A model generated the notes under the pieces. The model worked only from the letters and a program-made list of their open reading frames with translations. It searched no databases and was not told the origin of the DNA. Below, piece after piece: positions 1 to 4,624 of a DNA stretch of 5,905 bases; positions within the stretch are counted from its first letter, which is position 1, and each line of letters starts with the position of its first letter. Origin of the DNA: Bacteroidota bacterium (GTDB lineage Bacteria; Bacteroidota; Bacteroidia; Chitinophagales; LD1). Both the position numbers and the translations under genes were made by a program. The stretch lies in NCBI GenBank assembly GCA_003165135.1, contig PLSN01000373.1, positions 1 to 5,905 on the forward strand. Reading direction: 5' to 3'.

Positions 1-1703
1 TCTGAGAGTGAAATGACAGAAACACACAGACAAAGTGAAGGCACTGCATCCAGCGGACTTTCTATTCTCAGCTTGTGAGCCATATCTACTAAGGCCTGTG
101 GCCCGAACTCGCACATAAGGTTTGCCGTCATCCTGTTGTCTGAGTACCAAAGCCCTTGCTGCATCGGCACCATATCTCCTTCATTAAATTTCTTTGCTCC
201 CGCGGGATCCCAGTTATTATCACCGCAACTTGGTTTTATATATTCTACGAGATGGCATGGGTCCCAGCCGCGCTCTATCGCTACTGCATATTGGAGCGGT
301 TTCATTGTAGAGCCGACCTGACGCTTGGTCGATTTTTTGACGTGGTCCAGCTGAAAATATTTCATATCGGGACCACCTACCCATGCTTTAATTTCACCAG
401 TATGGACATCGACCGCCAGGAAGCCACATTGAATGACTTGTAAATAATATTTCAGTGAGTCAAGCGGGCTCATCGAAGTATCTTTATTGAATGTACCATT
501 GTCGCCATCATAGGAGAAGATGGTCATTTCCGATTTTGTGTTGAATATCTTTCTGATCTCCTCATCGTTTTTACCAAGAGCTTTCAGGTCCTGATAGTGT
601 TGGCTCTGCACCATGCTTTTCTCCAGTAGTTCTGGTTTGGCACGCTCACCTGATTTCCACGGCTCCTTGCCATGCCACTCTTTGAAGTAAACTTCCTGCA
701 GATATTTTAGATGGTCTTTGATAGCTTCCTCTGCATATCTCTGCATACGTGAATCGATAGTGGTGTAAATATTCAAGCCGTCACGGTAGATATCATATGG
801 ACTTCCGTCAGGTTTCTTATTTTTCTCACACCATGCTTTAAGCTCCTGACGAAGGTTCTCGCGCAGATAGGTAGCGATGCCTTCCCGATAGTCAGGACTA
901 TGAAAATTCAGTTTCACCTTTTTCTGTGAAAGGGAATCGTAAGCAGGTTGATCAATGACATTCGCTTCAAGCATTCGTTTCAGGACTACATTTCTTCTTT
1001 CTGCAGCTCTTTCGGGGTGCTTTTTGGGATTCAGTTTAGCGGGGGCATTGACTAAGCCAACCAATAAGGCGGCTTCGATAGGTTTGAGTTCCTTAGGTGT
1101 TTTTCCGTAGTAAGTGAAGGCCGCTGTTTTGATGCCATAAGATTGGTTCCCAAATTCTACGGTGTTGAAATATAACGTGATGATCTCTTCTTTCGAGAAC
1201 ATGCGCTCGATCTTAGCAGCCAATACCCACTCTTTGAGTTTTTGTTTGGTTCGCTGAATGCGGCTTGCTTTATGAAAATTTTGATGGAAAAGATTTTTAG
1301 CGAGCTGCTGTGTAATGGTAGATGCGCCTCTATCATGGTGTGTAAAGAGAGTACCGAGTACTGCGCCGAACAAACCTTTCATATCTATACCTGAATGATC
1401 GTAGAATCTTTTGTCCTCGGTAGCGACCAATCCCTGTACCAGATAAGGTGACAGGTCATCATATCCGACCTCGATCCGGTTTTCACTGTAGTAGCTGCCC
1501 AGAACTTCACCATCTGCTGAGTAAACAGCCGTAGAGACATCGTTGTTTGGATTCTGTATGGCCTCGAGATCAGGCATCTCTCCGAGCATACCTGCGTTGA
1601 CACCGACAAAGAACAAAACAACAAACAACACGAATGACCAGAGCGCGATCTGCACTATCCGAAACACCTGCCAGAAGTCATTAAAATTTATCTTTTTAGC
1701 CAT
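1..1703 (-). CDS. Class A penicillin-binding protein 1A (bifunctional glycosyltransferase/transpeptidase), 3' end off window
   Basis: This protein polymerises lipid II into glycan strands and cross-links the stem peptides on the outer face of the inner membrane. I read 567 codons without interruption from the ATG at 1703. Residues about 16-35 form one N-terminal membrane anchor. The GT51 glycosyltransferase domain (about 70-245) shows EDKRF with the catalytic Glu96, GASTITQQ at 126-133, KEEIITLYFN from 171, and a later RRN motif. The penicillin-binding transpeptidase domain starts near 425. It has the nucleophile motif STMK (Ser465) and SDN (521-523). The KTG motif and the rest of the domain lie beyond position 1, so this is an edge truncation, not a broken gene. 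The 14 bases before the ATG are A-rich with no Shine-Dalgarno sequence, as is usual in Bacteroidota. It follows the DUF3109 gene on the same strand after 94 bases that hold the inverted repeats. The last ten codons at the window edge deviate from what I expect for the family. The family assignment is very secure; the exact mrcA/ponA symbol is not. Confidence 0.96.
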   Translation of the reverse strand, partial: MAKKINFNDFWQVFRIVQIALWSFVLFVVLFFVGVNAGMLGEMPDLEAIQNPNNDVSTAVYSADGEVLGSYYSENRIEVGYDDLSPYLVQGLVATEDKRFYDHSGIDMKGLFGAVLGTLFTHHDRGASTITQQLAKNLFHQNFHKASRIQRTKQKLKEWVLAAKIERMFSKEEIITLYFNTVEFGNQSYGIKTAAFTYYGKTPKELKPIEAALLVGLVNAPAKLNPKKHPERAAERRNVVLKRMLEANVIDQPAYDSLSQKKVKLNFHSPDYREGIATYLRENLRQELKAWCEKNKKPDGSPYDIYRDGLNIYTTIDSRMQRYAEEAIKDHLKYLQEVYFKEWHGKEPWKSGERAKPELLEKSMVQSQHYQDLKALGKNDEEIRKIFNTKSEMTIFSYDGDNGTFNKDTSMSPLDSLKYYLQVIQCGFLAVDVHTGEIKAWVGGPDMKYFQLDHVKKSTKRQVGSTMKPLQYAVAIERGWDPCHLVEYIKPSCGDNNWDPAGAKKFNEGDMVPMQQGLWYSDNRMTANLMCEFGPQALVDMAHKLRIESPLDAVPSLCLCVSVISLS

Positions 1704-1717
1704 CTTTTATTTTTTTT

Positions 1718-1794
1718 ACCCCCAAACCCCCTGAAGGGGGCTTAAACAGCCAAATTCATTTTGTATTAAAGTCCCCTTTAGGGGATTTAGGGGT
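1718..1794. repeat. Pair of C-rich palindromic repeats in inverted orientation
   Basis: Two 29-base copies face each other, at 1718-1746 (plus) and 1766-1794 (minus), identical at 24 of 29 positions. Each copy is itself a small hairpin: CCCCCTGAAGGGGG in the first and CCCCTAAAGGGG in the second. The full unit could therefore fold as one long hairpin with a 19-base loop or as two small ones. It fills nearly the whole gap between the DUF3109 stop codon and the PBP1A start. Similar CCCCTAAAGGGGACTTT-type repeats are, from memory, common between genes in Bacteroidota. It may terminate or attenuate the DUF3109 transcript, or stabilise its 3' end. There is no T-run on the minus strand after it, so it is not a classical terminator. 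Confidence 0.85.
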
Positions 1795-1797
1795 AAC

Positions 1798-2367
1798 TTA
1801 TCGTTTACGCATCTGTCCGTAGTATGCTTCCAGCACATTATAAAACTCCTCGCCGTATTTTCTGATTAGTGCTTCTTTTACAAAACGGAATACCGGCACT
1901 TTTAGTTTGTTGCCATTCTTGCAGGCCGCTTTGCAGATGCTCCACCTTTCATAGTTCACTGCTTCATAGGTCTTATACTGGGTAATGCGCACCGGATATA
2001 AATGACAAGACACAGGTTTTCTGAAATCGACCTTGCCGGCGAGATATGCCTTTTCGATACCGCATACTGCTACCCCATTGTCATAGTTCACCCATGCGCA
2101 GGGGCCATCCTGAATGAGCGGGGTTTTCCATTTCTGGTCTTCTTCTTCCCACATATATTTGCGCTTCTCCAGTTCGGCTATGCCTTCCGGCATCAGAAAG
2201 GGTTTTACGTCCTCGTATATTTCGTCGAGTATCTTCAGTTCAGTCTCATCAAGCGGCGCACCTGTATCGCCCTCGACACAGCAGGCACCTTTGCAGGCAT
2301 GCAGATCGCATACGAAGTTTTCTTCAAGCAGGTCTTCGCTGACTATTTTATTTTGGATCGCTATCAA
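1798..2367 (-). CDS. DUF3109 family cysteine-rich protein (TTG start)
   Basis: This is a 189-residue cytoplasmic protein of unknown function with no signal peptide or membrane segment. Nine cysteines lie in a pattern typical of the family: C20-X4-C25-X3-C29-C30 (the CDLHACKGACC segment), C90, C102, C121 in SCHLYP, and C145-X3-C149. The spacing suggests a bound metal or iron-sulfur cluster, as proposed for the related YkgJ/CxxCxxCC-type proteins; this is inference. The start is TTG at 2367-2365. The next in-frame codon pattern upstream contains no ATG or GTG before a TAA at 2385-2383, and family members as I recall them begin with M-I just ahead of the same sequence, so TTG fits. The gene diverges from the TraB/GumN gene with 30 bases between the start codons. 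It lies upstream of PBP1A on the same strand and may be cotranscribed with it through the intervening repeat. Confidence 0.93.
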   Translation of the reverse strand: MIAIQNKIVSEDLLEENFVCDLHACKGACCVEGDTGAPLDETELKILDEIYEDVKPFLMPEGIAELEKRKYMWEEEDQKWKTPLIQDGPCAWVNYDNGVAVCGIEKAYLAGKVDFRKPVSCHLYPVRITQYKTYEAVNYERWSICKAACKNGNKLKVPVFRFVKEALIRKYGEEFYNVLEAYYGQMRKR

Positions 2368-2397
2368 TATTCGACTATGGATTTATATTTTTGGGAA

Positions 2398-3312
2398 ATG
2401 GTCCCAGTTACTTTTTCAAAAATAAGCATATCTGCACGTAGTTTACTAGTCTGTTTATGCCTATTGATGTCGTTGACTGTTTCTTTTAGTGCATCTGCAC
2501 AGTACCAGTCACTCTGCTGGCGTATATCCGGCAATGGCCTCAAAGCGCCTTCATATATATATGGGACCATGCACGTATCTGATAAACGGGTCTTCAATTT
2601 CGGGGACAAAGCTAATAAAGCTTTCGCGGAGTCAAAGGCTTATGCTATGGAGCTCGATCCGGAGAAAGCGATGTCCATGGGCACTCTGACCAAAATGATC
2701 ATGACCGATGGCAATAAGATAAGCAAGCTGATACCTGATTCCGATTATCAATTTCTGGATTCTATCGTGAAGATCACTTCCGGGTTCGGGATGGCGCTAT
2801 TTAATTCCATGGAGCCTATCATCGTCTCAGCCATACTCGATGAATACGGCATGGGAATGACCAGCTCTGATACCAGCAATATGGACCAGGAGATGGATAT
2901 GTATTTCTATAAAAAAGCGAAGAAGGATAAAAAGAAAGTGATAGGAATAGAGACCGTCGATGAGCAGATCGGTGCACTGCATTCGCTCAATTATAAAGAG
3001 CAGGCAGATCTTTTGATCCAATCGATACAGGATATCAAGAAAGGTGCGCAAAGTTCTGATGCAGACCTGATGAAATACTATCTGGCGCAAAACCTCGACA
3101 GCCTCTACGCCATGAGCGATGACCAGCAGATGCCGCCTAAACTATACAAGGCAATGATCACCGACCGGAACATCAATATGGCAGACAGGATAGCGGTATT
3201 CATACATAAGCAGTCTACTTTCATAGGAGTGGGGGCGATGCACCTGCCGGGAGATGGCGGGGTGATAGCCCTGCTGAGAAAGAAAGGATATACGGTGGAG
3301 GCGTGGAGGTAG
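2398..3312 (+). CDS. TraB/GumN family exported protein
   Basis: This is a 304-residue protein of the TraB/GumN family (PF01963), whose fold is related to Tiki-type proteases. Its substrate is unknown. Residues 1-34 form a signal peptide: Arg14, a hydrophobic core (SLLVCLCLLMSLTV) and a type I-like cleavage site SASA|Q, so the mature protein probably works in the periplasm or on the surface. Family motifs are visible: WRISG near 41, Y-I-Y-G-T-M-H at 53-59 with the conserved GTxH histidine (His59), a conserved glutamate in AMELDP (Glu85), GIETVDEQ at 183-190, and the C-terminal GAMH (279-282) followed by GDGGVIALLRKKGY. These motif positions are those expected for a complete, potentially active member. 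I chose ATG 2398 because it gives a compact signal peptide; ATG 2377 would add seven residues and is possible. The open frame continues upstream to 2002, but that part is antisense to the DUF3109 gene. It converges with the next gene, with 11 bases between stop codons. Confidence 0.92.
   Translation: MVPVTFSKISISARSLLVCLCLLMSLTVSFSASAQYQSLCWRISGNGLKAPSYIYGTMHVSDKRVFNFGDKANKAFAESKAYAMELDPEKAMSMGTLTKMIMTDGNKISKLIPDSDYQFLDSIVKITSGFGMALFNSMEPIIVSAILDEYGMGMTSSDTSNMDQEMDMYFYKKAKKDKKKVIGIETVDEQIGALHSLNYKEQADLLIQSIQDIKKGAQSSDADLMKYYLAQNLDSLYAMSDDQQMPPKLYKAMITDRNINMADRIAVFIHKQSTFIGVGAMHLPGDGGVIALLRKKGYTVEAWR
2417..2424 (-). promoter_or_regulatory. Candidate -7 promoter box for the DUF3109 gene
   Basis: On the minus strand the sequence reads TATTTTTG, an exact match to the Bacteroidota -7 consensus TAnnTTTG. 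It would give a leader of roughly 40 bases to the TTG start at 2367. No TTTG or TTG is found 19-21 bases upstream for the -33 element, and the region is AT-rich. The box would lie inside the first codons of the divergent TraB/GumN gene. It is weak evidence only. Confidence 0.3.
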
Positions 3313-3323
3313 GTGTATAGGTT

Positions 3324-3545
3324 CTATTCTAAAAATAACATAACTATTTTTAAGGCCATAAGCACAATAAAGCCATACATGAAGAGCTTGGTTCTCTTCT
3401 CTTCCTGAGGAGCTGTATCTTTTGTTTGGTCTATTTTGCCTAGACGCAGGTAAAAGTAAATTGCTAAAGAAGCAAAGATAACGATCAGTACAATATTTTG
3501 AATTTGGTCGGCCAATATTGAGGGGCCAGAGAGGAGAATGGTCAT
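3324..3545 (-). CDS. Small two-helix membrane protein, function unknown
   Basis: I do not recognise this 73-residue protein. Two hydrophobic stretches stand out: about residues 15-34 (IVLIVIFASLAIYFYL core) and about 53-72 (LFMYGFIVLMALKIVMLFL core). They are joined by a charged linker containing KIDQTK and EEKRTK. By the positive-inside rule the linker would face the cytoplasm and both ends the periplasm. The ATG at 3545 is the only sensible start, and the TAG stop lies 11 bases from the stop of the convergent TraB/GumN gene. It sits 53 bases downstream of the retropepsin-like gene on the same strand, so the two may be cotranscribed, although a promoter-like sequence also lies in the gap. 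The regular hydrophobic-charged-hydrophobic layout makes a real gene likely. Confidence 0.7.
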   Translation of the reverse strand: MTILLSGPSILADQIQNIVLIVIFASLAIYFYLRLGKIDQTKDTAPQEEKRTKLFMYGFIVLMALKIVMLFLE

Positions 3546-3562
3546 AGTTTTCTTATTTGATT

Positions 3563-3597
3563 CAAAAATGCTTATTTATCTGAAAATTCTTCAACAA
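3563..3597 (-). promoter_or_regulatory. Candidate promoter for the small membrane protein
   Basis: On the minus strand, TTGTTG (3597-3592) is followed after 21 bases by CATTTTTG (3570-3563). This is one base off the Bacteroidota -7 consensus TAnnTTTG, and the spacing lies within the usual 19-21 bases from the -33 TTG. It falls just after the stop of the retropepsin-like gene and 17 bases before the ATG at 3545, so the small gene could be transcribed on its own as well as by read-through. Confidence 0.35.
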
Positions 3598-3598
3598 C

Positions 3599-3976
3599 TC
3601 ATATCAACTGCATCTTAGCCACCTTTGGATCGACAAAGACAGTATCATGCTCAAAGTCGAGTTTGATACGCCATTTCTGCATGGTGGCTACACCGATGAT
3701 GGCCTCTTCACTAAGCCCCGGCACGACCAGAAACTCATCACTTAGCAGGACATCATTTAAGTAAAATTCAAGTAAAACCCATTCCTTGATTTCTATATAG
3801 TGCCCGACACTGGCAGTAGAGACCATCCGTGATTTGCTCATCGGCATGGCGTCTGCTAATCCCTTTAAACTGTCTGGATGGATACAACTCAGGTTAGCAC
3901 CGCTGCCAAATAAGGAATAAATATGTTTTTCTCCTTTAAGCCCTACATAGAGCAATGGATTTTTAATAATGGACAT
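3599..3976 (-). CDS. Retropepsin-like aspartyl protease-fold protein lacking the catalytic Asp
   Basis: This 125-residue protein has the layout of a single-domain retropepsin-like aspartyl protease. The flap-strand core around residues 20-32 reads YSLFGSGANLSCI, where family members carry D-[ST]-G-A. The C-terminal part EAIIGVATMQKWRIKLDFEHD matches the conserved hydrophobic-hydrophobic-G segment and the strand that follows it in retropepsins. Active members form homodimers, each chain contributing one Asp. Here residue 24 is Gly (codon GGC at 3907-3905), so proteolysis by the normal mechanism should be impossible. No signal peptide is seen, so it is probably cytoplasmic. I chose ATG 3976; a TTG two codons earlier (3982) is in frame but less likely. 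The reading frame is otherwise intact, so this is either a non-catalytic homologue or a point mutation or sequencing error. It is the first gene of a minus-strand pair with the small membrane protein. Confidence 0.85.
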   Translation of the reverse strand: MSIIKNPLLYVGLKGEKHIYSLFGSGANLSCIHPDSLKGLADAMPMSKSRMVSTASVGHYIEIKEWVLLEFYLNDVLLSDEFLVVPGLSEEAIIGVATMQKWRIKLDFEHDTVFVDPKVAKMQLI

Positions 3977-3995
3977 AGACAATGTTTGTTTAATT

Positions 3996-4003
3996 CAAAG
4001 ATA
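3996..4003 (-). promoter_or_regulatory. Candidate -7 promoter box for the retropepsin-like gene
   Basis: The minus strand reads TATCTTTG, an exact TAnnTTTG match, 19 bases upstream of the ATG at 3976. The start of transcription would leave a leader of about 10-15 bases. A TTTG lies upstream but only 10 bases away, and the position 19-21 bases upstream has no good -33 element. It is the best-placed promoter signal for this gene. Confidence 0.42.
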
Positions 4004-4082
4004 GTGATTTATCCAAAACCCACTTTCTCATATTTAAAACCTCAGGACTATTTTATTTTCCATAATGGCGAATAGGTATTAA

Positions 4083-4104
4083 TGCGAATATTGCAATATT
4101 AGCA
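4083..4104. promoter_or_regulatory. 22-bp near-perfect palindrome, candidate operator
   Basis: The core AATATTGCAATATT (4087-4100) is a perfect 14-bp palindrome. It extends to TGC-n-(core)-n-GCA over 22 bases, with only the pair 4086/4101 mismatched. It is not followed by a T-run, so it is not a terminator, and it covers the TTG of the promoter-like sequence at 4091-4122. That placement suits a binding site for a dimeric repressor, but no regulator gene lies nearby to name. Confidence 0.45.
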
Positions 4105-4122
4105 AAATAATGCTTATATTTG
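4091..4122 (+). promoter_or_regulatory. Candidate Bacteroidota-type promoter reading toward the permease
   Basis: TTG (4091-4093), a 21-base spacer and TATATTTG (4115-4122) match the Bacteroidota -33/-7 pattern TTTG-N19-21-TAnnTTTG, apart from the first base of the -33 box. It is the best-formed plus-strand promoter candidate I found in the window. The predicted start near 4129 leaves about 500 bases to the permease GTG, so it may serve a separate short transcript that includes the ORF at 4332-4433, or a long leader. Confidence 0.42.
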
Positions 4123-4202
4123 TTTTGGCTTATTGAGCCGGGCTGAACTTTTATAATATGATTTGTTTAGACTTTTCAGTAAGGGGAACTTATATACAAA
4201 AC

Positions 4203-4289
4203 TGTCATTTCGTAGCGCCTCGCGGAGAAATCTTTGATATTGTCTTCAAATGATTCCTCCACAGAGCTTCGCAGAATTACGGAATGACA
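4203..4289. repeat. REP/MITE-like imperfect inverted repeat (87 bases)
   Basis: The ends TGTCATTTCGTA (4203-4214) and TACGGAATGACA (4278-4289) pair at 11 of 12 positions. Further in, GGAGAAATC (4224-4232) pairs with GATTCCTCC (4252-4260) at 8 of 9, and TTTGA (4233-4237) with TCAAA (4246-4250) exactly. Between the arms each half has small internal hairpins. The GTCATTTCG...GAGAAATC pattern resembles a widespread Bacteroidota intergenic repeat that I recall. No transposase gene and no clear target duplication are seen, so it would be a non-autonomous element. Confidence 0.75.
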
Positions 4290-4331
4290 TTTTTTGTTTT
4301 TTCAATCCCATGAAAATCTACAGAAGCGTCT

Positions 4332-4433
4332 ATGGGCAGGTTCACAGAAACCCCAAAAAGGCGCCTTGCAGGATTCGGATTTGGTTTTGGAGAGGATAAT
4401 ATGAGTGATATTTTTAAATTCAATTATAGATAA
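4332..4433 (+). CDS. Possible 33-residue peptide with GFGFGFG run (uncertain)
   Basis: From ATG 4332 to TAA 4431-4433 there is an open frame of 33 codons. The product would begin MGRFTETPKRRLA, continue GFGFGFGEDN at residues 14-23 and end in FKFNYR. It has a basic N-terminal part (KRR), a glycine-phenylalanine repeat and an aromatic basic tail, and no membrane segment. I know no family for it. In its favour are its position between a promoter-like element (4091-4122) and an AT-rich stem with T-run (4438-4499), and local composition more gene-like than the flanks. Against it are its length, the lack of any ribosome-binding signal, and an overlapping 29-codon ORF in another frame (4310-4399). 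It could equally be chance or a decayed gene remnant. Confidence 0.28.
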   Translation: MGRFTETPKRRLAGFGFGFGEDNMSDIFKFNYR

Positions 4434-4437
4434 AATT

Positions 4438-4499
4438 TATTAAGTTATTTATTTAATTATATTTATAAGTATTTCTAAATAAATTACTTAATATTTTTT
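4438..4499 (+). terminator. AT-rich stem-loop followed by T6, possible terminator
   Basis: The 17-base arms 4438-4454 and 4477-4493 are complementary at 16 positions, with a 22-base loop, and the right arm is followed directly by six T (4494-4499). This has the form of an intrinsic terminator for a plus-strand transcript and begins five bases after the stop of the short ORF. The stem has only one G-C pair, so it is weak for its length and could be a by-product of the very AT-rich sequence. Confidence 0.35.
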
Positions 4500-4548
4500 G
4501 CAAAATTAGCCAAATAGTTTCAAAAATGGATTATTTATATATATAAGT

Positions 4549-4585
4549 ATAAAAATGATGACATAAAAATGAGGCATTAAAATGG
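4549..4585 (+). repeat. Three short A-rich direct repeats in the permease leader
   Basis: ATAAAAATGATG (4549-4560), ATAAAAATGAGG (4563-4574) and ATTAAAATGG (4576-4585) follow each other at intervals of 14 and 13 bases, each bringing an ATG. The first two ATGs open two- or three-codon ORFs (ATG ATG ACA TAA; ATG AGG CAT TAA). The third opens a 23-codon frame that overlaps the permease start. They could be a translational control element or simple-sequence drift. Confidence 0.4.
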
Positions 4586-4624
4586 TAAAAAGAGTATATC
4601 ATATCTATTTACTATTTTCCCATA

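Larger units (their letters stand above)
3977..4624. other. Intergenic region of about 650 bases between divergent genes
   Basis: The region separates the minus-strand retropepsin-like gene from the plus-strand permease. From left to right it holds a -7 box for the minus gene (3996-4003), a near-perfect palindrome (4083-4104) under a plus-strand promoter-like pair (4091-4122), a small hairpin GGCT/AGCC (4127-4139), a REP-like inverted repeat (4203-4289), a 10-bp palindrome AAGGCGCCTT (4358-4367) inside a short ORF (4332-4433), an AT-rich stem plus T-run (4438-4499), and three A-rich direct repeats before the permease (4549-4585). Base composition drops sharply to very AT-rich at about 4400-4600. 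No tRNA, known riboswitch or annotated-size gene is visible. Confidence 0.8.

Noticed and set aside
136..443. Two overlapping plus-strand open frames (61 and 95 codons)
   Set aside because: Both are antisense to the transpeptidase domain of PBP1A, which reads through intact with STMK and SDN motifs.
1385..1734. Open frames of 79 codons (minus) and 63 codons (plus)
   Set aside because: They lie in other frames of the PBP1A N-terminus, which has the correct membrane anchor and GT51 motifs in its own frame.
2002..2376. Upstream in-frame extension of the TraB/GumN gene by about 130 codons
   Set aside because: The extension is antisense to the conserved DUF3109 gene and would bury the signal peptide inside the protein.
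2386..2393. Plus-strand TATTTTTG as promoter box for the TraB/GumN gene
   Set aside because: It lies 4 bases before ATG 2398, so transcription would begin at or after the start codon, and no -33 element is found at the right spacing.
2827..3090. 87-codon minus-strand open frame
   Set aside because: It is antisense to the TraB/GumN gene and resembles no protein.
4310..4399. 29-codon ORF starting MKIYRSVYG, overlapping the 33-codon ORF
   Set aside because: It has no recognisable features and is less well placed against the stem with T-run. It cannot be excluded, but I support it less.
3977..4624. CRISPR array, tRNA or known riboswitch in the long gap
   Set aside because: There are no regularly spaced identical repeats, no cloverleaf and no recognisable riboswitch core.
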